Source: SZUA-36 sp963759155 (GTDB lineage Bacteria > Pseudomonadota > Gammaproteobacteria > Xanthomonadales > SZUA-36). Taken from it: DNA of 64,000 nucleotides. A model generated the notes under the pieces. That model ran no database searches, was not told where the DNA came from, and worked only from the letters and a program-made list of their open reading frames with translations. Position 1 is the first letter of the stretch; each line of letters opens with the position of its first letter. A program made the position numbers and the translations under genes. The DNA lies in the NCBI GenBank assembly GCA_963759155.1, contig CAVWXX010000019.1, forward strand, positions 62,001-126,000. Reading direction: 5' to 3'. Positions 1-9,072 of the stretch are shown here, in pieces.

Positions 1-393
1 CCGAGCGTGGTACGCATCGCCCACACGACACTACTGGGCTGGCAACGCTACAAAGACCATCCGGACCAGCGTATTCGGGAACGATTTGCACACGAGGCAG
101 CGAATCTGCCGATGCTCTATTCGGGTGTGCTTTGGGCTTCACGCAAACGTTATGCGAATGACCCTCATCGCAAGCAATTGATCGACGGAATTCTGAACGA
201 ATTTTATGCTGAGTTTGGCTGGAAATCACGTCTGGCCGCGCCTGTTGTGGGTCGTTATCTTTACCATACATTAAGCCGTGAAGAGCAGCGTCTGGAAAAC
301 GGCTGGACCTACGAACCACCCACTTTTTATGAGAGTAATCAGGCCAATGAATCCGGAGGTGCAGAGTTTGTTGACAGCTTAAAATGCACTTAG
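1..393 (+). CDS. C-terminal part of an unrecognised protein, truncated by the window edge
   Basis: The frame is open from the first base, so the gene probably begins upstream; a GTG at position 7 is the first internal start candidate. The visible ~130 residues are soluble and rich in aromatic and basic residues (for example LLGWQRYKDHP and YAEFGWKSRL). I see no membrane segment or known catalytic motif. It ends 38 bases before the cyclopropane-type methyltransferase on the same strand, so the two may be co-transcribed and share a lipid-related role. That role is inference only; I do not recognise the family. Confidence 0.55.
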   Translation, partial: PSVVRIAHTTLLGWQRYKDHPDQRIRERFAHEAANLPMLYSGVLWASRKRYANDPHRKQLIDGILNEFYAEFGWKSRLAAPVVGRYLYHTLSREEQRLENGWTYEPPTFYESNQANESGGAEFVDSLKCT

Positions 394-431
394 GATAATA
401 TGTATTTTTAAGGAACCATAGCCCGGCAGAT

Positions 432-1286
432 ATGCAACCATTTTTTGAAGATGTGCAATCGCACTACGACCTTTCCGACGATTTTTTCGCCCTCTTTCTC
501 GATCCGACCCGCACCTATAGCTGTGCGTATTTCAATGATCCGAATGCTCCCTTGGAAGAGGCACAAAGAGCCAAGATAGATCTGTCCCTGGGCAAGTGTG
601 AGCTTCGACCGGGAATGAAACTACTTGATATCGGTTGCGGCTGGGGTGCCACGGCACTTCGCGCAGCAGAGCACTACAAGGCCAATGTGATTGGCCTGAC
701 ACTCAGCGAAAACCAGTGCAAACATGCGACACAACTAGCCAGTGAATCTGATGCATCTGACAACATCGAGTTTCGCCTGCAGGGCTGGGAAGAATTCAAC
801 GAGCCAGTCGATCGTATAGTCAGTATCGGTGCCTTTGAGCATTTCAGAAACAGCCGGCACGAGGCGTTCTTCAAAAAGTGCAAAGACATCCTGCCCCAAA
901 ACGGCATTATGATGCTGCATAGCATCGTGACACCTTCTCTTGCGGATTTAAGGGAATCAGGGATTGAATTCACCCACGAGGACGTAAAATTTGCCAGGTT
1001 TATCCGTGATGAAATTTTCCCGGGCGGACAACTCTGTCCTCCGGAGAGAATCAAATCAATGGCGTCACAAAGCGGTTTCGATGTCTATCACGTGCAGCCA
1101 TTGAGACTACACTATGCACGCACGCTTGATTACTGGTCAGAAAGCCTGGCCATAGCAAAAGATCAGGCAATTGCGATCACCTCGCAAACCGTTTATGACC
1201 GTTACCAGAAATACCTGACGGGCTGTGCGGATCAGTTCCGTAAAGGAACTATCGACGTCATGCAGTTTTGTATGCGTGCCAGTTGA
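432..1286 (+). CDS. Cyclopropane-fatty-acyl-phospholipid synthase family methyltransferase
   Basis: SAM-dependent methyltransferase of the mycolic-acid/cyclopropane synthase family, expected to act on unsaturated acyl chains or a related lipid. The N-terminus carries the family signature HYDLSDDFFALFLDP (about residues 11-25) and TYSCAYF. The SAM-binding motif I is LLDIGCGWG (about residues 64-72). At 284 residues it matches the short CmaA-like form rather than the ~380-residue Cfa with its extra N-terminal domain. The exact product (cyclopropane, methyl branch or other) cannot be read from sequence. It is followed by a strong hairpin terminator and faces a convergent acetyltransferase-like gene. 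Confidence 0.88.
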   Translation: MQPFFEDVQSHYDLSDDFFALFLDPTRTYSCAYFNDPNAPLEEAQRAKIDLSLGKCELRPGMKLLDIGCGWGATALRAAEHYKANVIGLTLSENQCKHATQLASESDASDNIEFRLQGWEEFNEPVDRIVSIGAFEHFRNSRHEAFFKKCKDILPQNGIMMLHSIVTPSLADLRESGIEFTHEDVKFARFIRDEIFPGGQLCPPERIKSMASQSGFDVYHVQPLRLHYARTLDYWSESLAIAKDQAIAITSQTVYDRYQKYLTGCADQFRKGTIDVMQFCMRAS

Positions 1287-1292
1287 TTCGGT

Positions 1293-1317
1293 AAAGCCCT
1301 GATCAACTCAGGGCTTT
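1293..1317. terminator. Bidirectional hairpin terminator between convergent genes
   Basis: A perfect 10-bp stem (1293-1302 with 1308-1317) with a 5-base loop, flanked by A and T runs. It follows the methyltransferase gene and overlaps the last codons of the convergent gene ending at 1303. Confidence 0.75.
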
Positions 1318-2454
1318 TGAATACATATGGTAGCGTTTGCTAATCTTTCCACCAAACTTTTCGATCATATTCCTGGTAGGTTTGTTCTGTTCCAGTATCC
1401 AGGATAATTCAACCCTTTGACCGCCCCTGGAAAGACCGGGCACGAGAACAGAGTCAACCACCATAAATGCCATGGCCGGACCGAAAATTGTGTTCTGATA
1501 CTTCTTCCGTACACCCATCAGTGCAATCCTGCACCTTGTGGGAAAACGCACTTTCAAACGCCACAGAAGCTTGGCCCACCCAAATGGCAGGAGTCGGCCT
1601 TTGAGATCGGCTATCGCCATATTGATATCGGGTAACATCGCAATAAATGCAGCGGGTTCTCCATCTAACTCTGCTATCTGTAAGAAGTCCGGCGGTACGA
1701 CCGTCAACATCTCCTTACCCACAGCAGCGAATTCCTCGCGCGTAAAGGGAACAAAATTCCAGTTATCCTGCCAGGCATCGTTAAAGACATCCCGCATCAC
1801 CTCAAAGTCGGCTTTCATCGTTTTGCGGTTCAGTTGCCTGACCTTTATCCGGCCTGCAGTTCTGTCGATCAACTCCTGCTTGGTCGATGGCGTGACATAG
1901 GTATGGATGTCGAGTTCGTAGGCCAGCAACTCCTGTACTGCCTGATAACCGCATTTTTCGATGGAAGCACCGTAATAACGTGGGGAATGACTGGTCATAA
2001 CACAGGGTGGTGTATCGAAGCCCTCGGTCAGAATACCAATTTCCTGGTTGATACCAAGGTTAAACGGCCCGACGATGTGCTGCATTCCCTGCTCTTGCAA
2101 CCAGTTTTCGGCGGTCTCAAACAATGCCGAGAACACTGCGTCATCTTCCGGCGCCTCGATCAAACCAAAAAATCCGGTTTTATTGTTATATCGTTGCTGA
2201 TGCAAATCATCGATTTGCGCAGAGATTCGACCGACAGGTTTGTCGTCCTGAAAAGCGATCCATGCCTTCCATTTTGCATGCTTGAAATAGGGGTTTTTAC
2301 TGGAGAGCGCTTCTTTTCGCTCCATCAGCAAGGGTGGTATCCAGTTAGGATCATCCTTGTAAATTGACCAGGGTACACGGATAAACTTTTTAAGCGCCTT
2401 TTTATCGGTCACTTCCCTGATTTCAATTTTTTTACCTGCCTGGTTATTCATCAT
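1303..2454 (-). CDS. GNAT-like acetyltransferase family protein (YghO-like)
   Basis: The open frame extends to 2604 but the first ~50 residues look non-coding and would overlap the upstream gene. The double ATG at 2454/2451 (MMNNQAGKK) gives a ~383-residue protein beginning with the family-like IEIREVTDKKALKKFI. The region WIPPLLMERKEAL followed by PYFKHAKWKAWIAF and PVGRISAQIDD is typical of a widespread GNAT-fold family often annotated only as N-acetyltransferase. NLGINQEIGIL and the tyrosine-rich C-terminus also fit. The substrate is unknown. The Shine-Dalgarno for either start is weak. Confidence 0.72.
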   Translation of the reverse strand: MMNNQAGKKIEIREVTDKKALKKFIRVPWSIYKDDPNWIPPLLMERKEALSSKNPYFKHAKWKAWIAFQDDKPVGRISAQIDDLHQQRYNNKTGFFGLIEAPEDDAVFSALFETAENWLQEQGMQHIVGPFNLGINQEIGILTEGFDTPPCVMTSHSPRYYGASIEKCGYQAVQELLAYELDIHTYVTPSTKQELIDRTAGRIKVRQLNRKTMKADFEVMRDVFNDAWQDNWNFVPFTREEFAAVGKEMLTVVPPDFLQIAELDGEPAAFIAMLPDINMAIADLKGRLLPFGWAKLLWRLKVRFPTRCRIALMGVRKKYQNTIFGPAMAFMVVDSVLVPGLSRGGQRVELSWILEQNKPTRNMIEKFGGKISKRYHMYSKALS

Positions 2455-2590
2455 TTCATACCGTATTGATGCAAATTCTTGTCGCTGGCTGATCCTGTGC
2501 AGAGTGTAATTAAAAAACCCGCAACTTACATACACTAATTCAGCCGATACCGGGCACAGGTTTAAACAGCTGACCGTTGCCTGCCATGAG

Positions 2591-3538
2591 TTACTCCGGA
2601 ACAACCGGTTTGGATTGCACTAAAGCTGCACTGTCGCGCCGAATTCGCACCCAGCGAAATGGAGAAATCCATTGAGCGAAAAAGCCTTTAGGAAAGGCCT
2701 CCAGGCCTTCGATGCCAACCTCCTCAGGTGGCTCCCGATCATCCGGCAGATAGCGTGTGCCAAATATGGCGTCCCAGAATATATAAGCATTGCCATAGTT
2801 GGTGTCGGCTTCATGGCGCTCACGCGAGTGATGCCACCGATGCAGGTTTCCAATGCTGTAGATCCAACTCAGCGGCCCAAGCCGTATCGCGATATTTGCA
2901 TGCTGGTAGGCATCGGCCAGCACCGCTGCAACGGTCGCCAAAGCCAACACATCCTTTGGCACACCCAGTACGGCCAATGGCAGCACCCACACAAAACAGA
3001 AACGGTAAACAATCTCCCCCGGATGAGCCCTCGTTGCGTTGAGCCAGTAAACCCGCCCGGCGCTGTGGTGGGTGGCGTGCAGGCGCCATAACCAGTGGTA
3101 ACGATGCATACTGCGATGCGCCCAGTAGTCAAAGAATTCGCGTATGACAGTCGCCAGTAGCACCTGGGCCAGGATGGGCCAGCTTGTGGGCCAGAGTGAA
3201 CTGCCTACCTGTGCAGATATCCAGCCACCGATGATGATCGTGAGCATACCGAGCAGGGGCGCCATTAGTCCGCCAACAATGATCTCTGTCAGGAAATACA
3301 AGGAGTCCGTGCGCAGGTCACCATGGGATCGATTCCATTCCCGCCGGTAGGGAAGGATGCGTTCCATCACTGCCACCAGCAAGAGATTGGCCAGAGTTAT
3401 CGGAAATATCGCCATCTCGGGGTCGATACCGGCATTCATTGCCCATAACAGGGCGCCAACCCCACCAACTACACTGAATGGGACTAGCGATACAGCCAGC
3501 ATTGCCCTTACGGCGGCAATAATCTTGGCAATGTTCAT
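2591..3538 (-). CDS. Sterol desaturase / fatty acid hydroxylase family membrane protein
   Basis: Integral-membrane di-iron oxygenase of the fatty-acid hydroxylase superfamily. The first ~130 residues hold about four hydrophobic segments. The diiron histidine boxes are present in order: HRSMH, HATHH, the HANI region and HRWHHSRE (about residues 142-235). Length (315) is normal. It would use O2 to hydroxylate or desaturate a lipid such as an acyl chain, sterol or carotenoid; substrate cannot be decided. It lies upstream of, and in line with, the acetyltransferase-like gene (137-base gap), so a small lipid-modifying operon is possible. Confidence 0.85.
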   Translation of the reverse strand: MNIAKIIAAVRAMLAVSLVPFSVVGGVGALLWAMNAGIDPEMAIFPITLANLLLVAVMERILPYRREWNRSHGDLRTDSLYFLTEIIVGGLMAPLLGMLTIIIGGWISAQVGSSLWPTSWPILAQVLLATVIREFFDYWAHRSMHRYHWLWRLHATHHSAGRVYWLNATRAHPGEIVYRFCFVWVLPLAVLGVPKDVLALATVAAVLADAYQHANIAIRLGPLSWIYSIGNLHRWHHSRERHEADTNYGNAYIFWDAIFGTRYLPDDREPPEEVGIEGLEAFPKGFFAQWISPFRWVRIRRDSAALVQSKPVVPE

Positions 3539-3628
3539 ATGTTCAGGGATTCTTGGATAAAAACAACTGTGGTTCGTTCACAGAAAGAAGAACTGTCGAA
3601 AGCTCGGTGGAGGGACTCCAGCAAGAAG

Positions 3629-3654
3629 TCCGGGCCCTCGAATCAGGGCCCGGA
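3629..3654. terminator. Hairpin between convergently placed ends, likely terminator of the SHOCT gene
   Basis: Perfect 10-bp GC-rich stem (3629-3638 with 3645-3654) and a 6-base loop, 27 bases beyond the stop of the SHOCT-domain gene on the minus strand. The T-run is poor on the minus side and modest (TTGTTT) on the plus side. Confidence 0.5.
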
Positions 3655-3681
3655 TTGTTTCATAACGCCCAAAGGCTCTTC

Positions 3682-4029
3682 TTACATACTATCGAGAATA
3701 GCTTTCTTCCTGGATTTGTATTCTGCAGGTGTGATGTATCCGCCTGCGGCCAACTTATCCAATTCAGCAATTTTATCTTCAGCTGACTTGGGTGCCTGTT
3801 GTGCCTGTTGTGCCTGTTGCTGGGCATAGTAGGCCTGTTGCTGTGCGGCATCAGCCTGATCCCGTTGAGCCTCGTTATTTTCGTGGATACTCTGCCCTAT
3901 TTTTGCTACGGCGATACCACCGAGAAAGGCACCGGCGCCATCAGCCAGTACCGGAACTGTTACGGAAAATGCGATTGCACCAACAGCCACCAGCATCATG
4001 TTTTTCAGGTTCAATTTAAAATTTAACAT
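3682..4029 (-). CDS. Small membrane-anchored SHOCT-domain protein
   Basis: A 115-residue protein. An N-terminal hydrophobic segment (about residues 10-30, after a short basic stretch) fits a signal peptide or membrane anchor. A glycine-rich hydrophobic patch, a low-complexity Gln/Ala/Tyr stretch (about residues 58-78) and a C-terminal SHOCT motif follow (EDKIAELDKLAAGGYITPAEY, about residues 84-104). SHOCT domains are short C-terminal modules of unknown biochemical function, often on envelope proteins. The next gene upstream, 12 bases away on the same strand, is another small exported protein. Confidence 0.75.
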   Translation of the reverse strand: MLNFKLNLKNMMLVAVGAIAFSVTVPVLADGAGAFLGGIAVAKIGQSIHENNEAQRDQADAAQQQAYYAQQQAQQAQQAPKSAEDKIAELDKLAAGGYITPAEYKSRKKAILDSM

Positions 4030-4041
4030 CGTCGTATTCCT

Positions 4042-4467
4042 CTAAGGTGCCTTGCAGGCGCCAAACATTGTAAAAGAAACTTCCTCGCCCACAGAGGCTA
4101 CACTCATCCTTCCGGTCTTTTTGCTAATTGCTACACTCCAGCCATGATCATTCTCAACACCCTGGAAAATGAGCTGATTTTCGGTGGACTCATAGTTCTT
4201 GATTGGTGAATCGGCGGTCTTTCCACCGTCGTATTCAACGTGGATGCTTTTCTTTTTGAAATCGACCGTCATAAACTCAGGCATATCAAACGTCCTTGCC
4301 TCACCCTTTGCGCATGCCAGCCCATCTACGCAGGCGGTTATATTGAAGACAGCACAAAGCAGGTTTGATGAGCCATCAAACTTGTCTGCAGCATTTGCGG
4401 TAACTGATGCAAACAGCAGCATGCCAAGCAATGCGACATTACCGAGTCTCTTTAGCGTGGTTTTCAT
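4042..4467 (-). CDS. Small exported protein of unknown function
   Basis: Has a clear Sec signal peptide (MKTTLKRLGNVALLGMLLFA with a likely AxA cut after TANA, about residue 27). The mature ~114 residues contain four early cysteines (LLCAVFNITAC, ACA) and a final Cys near the C-terminus, suggesting disulfides in the periplasm. The rest is beta-rich. I do not recognise the family. It probably shares a transcript with the SHOCT protein gene. Confidence 0.7.
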   Translation of the reverse strand: MKTTLKRLGNVALLGMLLFASVTANAADKFDGSSNLLCAVFNITACVDGLACAKGEARTFDMPEFMTVDFKKKSIHVEYDGGKTADSPIKNYESTENQLIFQGVENDHGWSVAISKKTGRMSVASVGEEVSFTMFGACKAP

Positions 4468-4872
4468 GTTCTATTACTTCCTTATCCTATATAGCGATTC
4501 ATGTTTAACAAAAGCGAATATCATAGACAATAGTCTTGACTACCCCACTGTCTGAGTATTGGCATTCATTCCGATTATTACTCACACCTCTAAAAAGCGC
4601 TAATTACCTCGCCAGACGGGTGTTGTACAAAAAACCCAAACCCTGAACTTTCCTTAGTTACAATATAGCCGGAAAACCAGTCAAAAACATCCCTCATGAC
4701 AGAGTATATTTGGGTGACACACAACAGGTCGGATTGCCCCCCCCGCTATGAGATTGAAATTATACGTCACCCGCCGACGATTTTCCCGGGTAGATTTCCC
4801 CCTGGGTAGAGAGTTAGTATGCTTTGATCAGACACACAAGTCTCTAATACTCACAACATAGGAATTTGAGAT
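4468..4872. other. Intergenic region between divergent exported-protein genes
   Basis: About 405 bases with no credible reading frame. It must hold promoters for both flanking genes. A plausible plus-strand -10 (TAATACT near 4847) lies shortly upstream of the gene at 4873. A run of eight C residues near 4737-4744 and an inverted GGGTGAC/GTCACCC pair are visible; I cannot assign them a role. Confidence 0.4.
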
Positions 4873-5754
4873 ATGAAAACTGCTATTTCAGGTTTATTGG
4901 TAGTGGTTTGCACGTTATTTTCCAACCCATCATTTTCCCAGCAGACAGGGCACACCGGTGACGAACTCATCGTTGGATACTATGGACGCCCTGACGCGAC
5001 GTCACTGGGTGTGCTGGGCCAGTACTCAATTGAAGAACTGACTCCTTTAATCCAGGCAAAAGCGGATGAATACGACAAGATCAACGGTGATCAGAAAGTT
5101 ATTCCTGCTTACCATCTGATTTATGGCCTGGCAACCGGTGACCCGGGCCGCAAAAAGGACTACCTACTGCCATTGTCAGAAGCCAAGCTGATGAAATATA
5201 TCAACGCTGCCGAGGATAATGGGTTTCTCGTCATTATTGATACTCAAATGGGTGCTCAGACACCGGTTGAGGCGATAACACCGGTACTTGAATATCTCAA
5301 ATACAACAGTGTGCATTTAGCCGTCGACCCGGAGTTTGAAGTCGATGGCCTGGATATTCCTCCCGGCAAAAAAATCGGTCATATTTCCGGTGAAGAGGTT
5401 AACCAGGTGCAATCCGCCATGATTGATTTCATGAACAAAAATGGCATCGATGGAAAAAAGACACTCATGGTGCACTCATTTACCGAGGGCATGATTACAG
5501 AAAAAAACACAATAAAACAAAACGATAAAATCCACTTGGTCATGAACCTGGATGGTCATGGTTCACCGGCTTTGAAGATAAAAGTCTACAACACCCTGTA
5601 TACGGCCAGGGCGGCCTCAAAAGCCTCAGGCGGGTTTAAGCTTTTCTTTCAGGAAGACAAACCGTCCATGATGACACCGCCGCAGTCTTTGGGTCAGGAA
5701 TCAGTCGATGGTCATAAGCTTGCAGAAAAGCCCAGGTATATTAATTACCAATAA
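4873..5754 (+). CDS. Exported protein of unknown function
   Basis: A 293-residue protein with a signal peptide (hydrophobic residues ~5-22, cleavage likely after SFS). The start is supported by an AGGAA-type ribosome site about 10 bases upstream. The mature part looks like an alpha/beta, possibly TIM-barrel-like, fold: ELIVGYYGRPDATSLGVLG, GFLVIIDTQMG, VHLAVDPEFEV and LVMNLDGHGSP resemble successive beta-strand ends of a barrel. Acidic residues at strand ends could be catalytic, but I cannot link it to a named hydrolase family. It stands alone, followed by the convergent ketosynthase gene. Confidence 0.7.
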   Translation: MKTAISGLLVVVCTLFSNPSFSQQTGHTGDELIVGYYGRPDATSLGVLGQYSIEELTPLIQAKADEYDKINGDQKVIPAYHLIYGLATGDPGRKKDYLLPLSEAKLMKYINAAEDNGFLVIIDTQMGAQTPVEAITPVLEYLKYNSVHLAVDPEFEVDGLDIPPGKKIGHISGEEVNQVQSAMIDFMNKNGIDGKKTLMVHSFTEGMITEKNTIKQNDKIHLVMNLDGHGSPALKIKVYNTLYTARAASKASGGFKLFFQEDKPSMMTPPQSLGQESVDGHKLAEKPRYINYQ

Positions 5755-5789
5755 CAGCAAGACTATCGCCGTGATCACCGCAGTAGAAC

Positions 5790-7037
5790 TCAGGAATCAA
5801 ACTTTTTAAAAATCAGCACACTGTTTTGGCCACCGAAGGCAAACGAGTTTGACATTACGACATTCAGCTCTTTTTCACGGGCGACATGGGGAACATAATC
5901 CAGGTCGCAGGCCGGGTCCGGATTATCCAGGTTGATGGTCGGCGGAACGACATTTTCATTGAGAGCTTTAATACAAATCGCTGCTTCCAAAGCCCCGGCC
6001 GCACCAATTGCGTGTCCTGTCATCGACTTGGTGGAACTCACCGGCACCTGCCCTGCCCGATCACCAAAAACGGTTTTGATCGCCTTGGTCTCGATGGTGT
6101 CGTTCACCTGTGTCGAGGTGCCGTGGGCATTGATATAGTCCACGTCTTCTATGTTCAGCCTGGCTGACTCCAGCGCAGTTGTCATAGCCTGGGCTGCACC
6201 CTTGCCATCCGGATGAGCTGAGGTGATATGGAAAGCATCGCAGGTCAAACCCATGCCCACCAGTTCCGCCAGTATCGGGGCTCCACGTTTCTGCGCTCTT
6301 TCGAGAGTCTCAATAACCAGTACACCGCAACCTTCGGCAATAACAAACCCGTCCCTGTCTATATCAAAGGGTCGAGAGGCACGCTCGGGCTCATCGTTAC
6401 GACTTGAGAGCGCCCGCATCGCTATATAAGAACTCACGAAGGTGTCACAAATCGCTGATTCGGCACCTCCGGCCAACACAACATCGGCCATACCGAGCTT
6501 CAATAACATCAGGGCGTTTGCGATTGAATGGCTACCCGTCGCACAGGCGGATCCCAGGCTGTATGACACACCCGTGAGACCAAACTCAAGTGCGATATTG
6601 CCCGCCGCCATACTGGTGCTGACGCGTGGCACGGTAAACGGACTGATATTACGTTTACCCTGTCCGAATATCTTATTCATTTCATCTTCAACCATTGGAA
6701 AATCAGCGATGGCTGACGACACGATACAGGCAATCCGGCTTGGATCTTCCTGCGCCAGGTCCAGACCCGACTGAGCGAGCGCCTCGCGGGTTGCGGCAAT
6801 CGAGAACTGGGCATAACGTCCAATTCTTCTCGCCATTTTTCGATCCATATGATCCGTTGGATCAAAACCTTTGACTTCACCCGCTATCTGACAGGTGATA
6901 CCGGAAGGATCAAAAGAAGTAATCCTGGCGATACCGGATTTTCCCGCTGTCAGGCTGTCAAATGTTTCCTGGCAATTCAAACCAACAGGTGAAACAACAC
7001 CCATTCCGGTAATCACGATTCGTTGTTCCAGATTCAC
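5790..7037 (-). CDS. fabF: Beta-ketoacyl-ACP synthase II (FabF-type)
   Basis: Condensing enzyme that extends acyl-ACP with malonyl-ACP. The catalytic triad is complete: Cys165 in GSACATGSH, His in NAHGTSTQVND (about residue 305) and His in KSMTGHAIGAAGA (about residue 340). At 415 residues it matches FabF. The start is a GTG with an AAGGA site upstream. It is not next to other fab genes (no acpP, fabD or fabG), so it may be a stand-alone second ketosynthase with a specialised role rather than the primary housekeeping FabF. Confidence 0.88.
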   Translation of the reverse strand: MNLEQRIVITGMGVVSPVGLNCQETFDSLTAGKSGIARITSFDPSGITCQIAGEVKGFDPTDHMDRKMARRIGRYAQFSIAATREALAQSGLDLAQEDPSRIACIVSSAIADFPMVEDEMNKIFGQGKRNISPFTVPRVSTSMAAGNIALEFGLTGVSYSLGSACATGSHSIANALMLLKLGMADVVLAGGAESAICDTFVSSYIAMRALSSRNDEPERASRPFDIDRDGFVIAEGCGVLVIETLERAQKRGAPILAELVGMGLTCDAFHITSAHPDGKGAAQAMTTALESARLNIEDVDYINAHGTSTQVNDTIETKAIKTVFGDRAGQVPVSSTKSMTGHAIGAAGALEAAICIKALNENVVPPTINLDNPDPACDLDYVPHVAREKELNVVMSNSFAFGGQNSVLIFKKFDS

Positions 7038-7220
7038 TTCTTGTTGTCCTTGTATTATCTGATTACTTAAGGGCGTAGATTCAACCTGTCGGGCAAGAAC
7101 CCGGCAGGCATTAATTTTACATTCAAGCGCTGCAAACGGCGACCCGCTTTCACTATAAACTGCTGTTGGAAGTCTTCAAATCATGGATAATAAGCTCAAA
7201 ATAATGGTGGAACCGTAATC

Positions 7221-8570
7221 TTGAGTATCCTGCAGCGTATCCGCTTGTCTGTTTTCCCCGACAAGCAGGAGACGAACCAACACAAGCATGGCCGACGAAA
7301 GACTTTCAACAGCTTTCTGCTGCACTTCAGACCCAGGTCTGTACCGGAGCGCACGCTTAGGTTTTCCCTGACCTGGGGTCTCGGTGGTATGGCCGCCGTA
7401 TTGCTGTTCCTCCTGTTTGGTAGCGGCTTGATGCTTAAATTTGCCTATGAGGCTTCACCCGGCAAGGCCTATGAATCCATTGTCTATCTGAACAACCAGG
7501 TTCCATTTGGAAAACTGCTGCGAAACGTTCACCACTGGAGCGCAAACGCGCTTATGTTTGTCGTTTTCCTGCACTGCCTGCGGGTTTTCTACACAAGCGC
7601 ATTCGCTGCGCCCCGTCAGTTCAACTGGATTATCGGGCTGACCTTGTTTGGTGCCGTGGTCTTATCGAACTTTACCGGATACCTGCTACCCTGGGATCAA
7701 CTCGCCTATTGGGCGATCACCATCAGCACGTCGATGCTGGATTATATTCCCGGTATCGGAACCGCTTTAAAAGAATGGGTCCTGGGTGGGTCTGAACCCG
7801 GTTCGAAGACCCTGGTGAATTTTTATGCCATACATACAGCCATCCTGCCGATCATGTTGTTGTTCTTTCTGCCTTTTCACTTCTGGCGGATACGCAAGGC
7901 CAGGGGTCTTATCATCCCAAGGTCCCCCGGTGAAGACCCCTCGGTCAAGGGGGAGATGATCGACTCCATGCCGCATCTGATCATGCGCGAGGTTTCCCTT
8001 GCCGTGGTGGTCATTGCCGTCATCCTGCTTACTTCAATGTTTTTCAATGCACCGCTGGAAGACATCGCAAACCCGGGGCTGAGTCCCAACCCCACCAAGG
8101 CGCCCTGGTATTTTATGGGCATCCAGGAAATGCTGATGCATTTTCATCCGGTATTTGCGCTACTGGTGATACCGGGCTTGCTGCTATTCGGCTTGCTGTC
8201 GATTCCCTATATTAATTACGAAGCCAACACGACCGGTATTTGGTTCTGTTCAAACAAGGGTCGGAAAATGGCCGTGATTGCCGTTGTTTTCGCGACACTG
8301 ACAACCGTGGGGGCGGTATTATTCGATGAGTTTGTGGTCATTGCGAACCAGGCTGGACCGTCAAATATGCTCAACAACGGCCTGCTACCGTTTAGCGTTG
8401 TGCTCGCCGTCTGCATTGGTTTCTATGTATTGATTAAAAGGGCATTCAACGCCACCAACAATGAAGCGATTCAAGCCTTGTTTACCTTGTTGATCACCAG
8501 CTTCGTGGTCTTAACGGTCATCGGTGTCTGGTTTCGTGGCACCGGAATGCAACTCATGTGGGGAGCTTAG
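7221..8570 (+). CDS. Cytochrome b (b/b6-type) of a quinol-oxidising complex
   Basis: Integral-membrane di-heme cytochrome b, 449 residues, starting at TTG after a GGTGGA site. The first heme helix has His-x13-His (HHWSANALMF to HCLR, about residues 99-113). The second has His-x14-His (IHTAILPIML to FHFWR), the spacing of b6 rather than mitochondrial-type b. The C-terminal half is fused on, with the quinol-site motif reading KAPWYF instead of PEWY. Extra hydrophobic helices close the protein. It heads a three-gene operon with a Rieske protein and an octaheme cytochrome, so it likely feeds quinol electrons to that cytochrome. Confidence 0.9.
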   Translation: MSILQRIRLSVFPDKQETNQHKHGRRKTFNSFLLHFRPRSVPERTLRFSLTWGLGGMAAVLLFLLFGSGLMLKFAYEASPGKAYESIVYLNNQVPFGKLLRNVHHWSANALMFVVFLHCLRVFYTSAFAAPRQFNWIIGLTLFGAVVLSNFTGYLLPWDQLAYWAITISTSMLDYIPGIGTALKEWVLGGSEPGSKTLVNFYAIHTAILPIMLLFFLPFHFWRIRKARGLIIPRSPGEDPSVKGEMIDSMPHLIMREVSLAVVVIAVILLTSMFFNAPLEDIANPGLSPNPTKAPWYFMGIQEMLMHFHPVFALLVIPGLLLFGLLSIPYINYEANTTGIWFCSNKGRKMAVIAVVFATLTTVGAVLFDEFVVIANQAGPSNMLNNGLLPFSVVLAVCIGFYVLIKRAFNATNNEAIQALFTLLITSFVVLTVIGVWFRGTGMQLMWGA

Positions 8571-8571
8571 A

Positions 8572-9072
8572 ATGATGGAAAAAGAAACCCACTCCCGCAG
8601 GTCGTTTCTCAATAAGTTATGGCTTGTACTGGGCGGTGTCGCGTTCGCTGAAATCATTGCAGTCTTGTTTACCTTTTTCAAGCCTCGAAAAACTGAGCCA
8701 ACTGCTGCTGATGAGGCGGCCATTATTACTGCCGGACCGGTCGATAATTTCGAGCCAGGTACGGTCAGTGCTTTCGTTGCCGGTAAGTTCTACCTGGCCA
8801 GGTTGGAAGATGGTGGGTTTCTCGCGATGTCACGCAGATGTACACATTTGAGTTGCACCGTTCCATGGGTATCGGCCGAGAACAAATTTATCTGCCCCTG
8901 TCATTCTTCTGAATTCGATATCCGGGGTGAGGTGGCCAACCCACCGGCACCCAGGGCGCTTGATCTTTACCCGATCGATATCCGTAACAATATACTCACG
9001 GTTAATACCGGCAAGCTCCGCAAACGCTCCGTGTTTGCGCCTGACCAGGTCACCTACCCTAAAAAATCATGA
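8572..9072 (+). CDS. Rieske 2Fe-2S protein
   Basis: The frame opens earlier (8524), but the ATG at 8572, placed after a GGGGAG site and directly behind the cytochrome b stop, gives a 166-residue protein with a normal N-terminus. A basic stretch with RRS precedes a single transmembrane anchor (about residues 13-35). The cluster ligands are intact: CTHLSC and CPCHSS (about residues 94-118), with both extra cysteines of the disulfide. It would move electrons from quinol at cytochrome b to the multiheme cytochrome encoded next; the two genes overlap by four bases. Confidence 0.92.
   Translation: MMEKETHSRRSFLNKLWLVLGGVAFAEIIAVLFTFFKPRKTEPTAADEAAIITAGPVDNFEPGTVSAFVAGKFYLARLEDGGFLAMSRRCTHLSCTVPWVSAENKFICPCHSSEFDIRGEVANPPAPRALDLYPIDIRNNILTVNTGKLRKRSVFAPDQVTYPKKS

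Noticed and set aside
2455..2604. N-terminal extension of the acetyltransferase-like gene
   Set aside because: It would overlap the upstream desaturase-like gene and has no family resemblance; the Met pair at 2454/2451 is preferred.
3792..4026. Two plus-strand frames over the SHOCT gene
   Set aside because: They arise from the Gln/Ala low-complexity repeat read in other frames.
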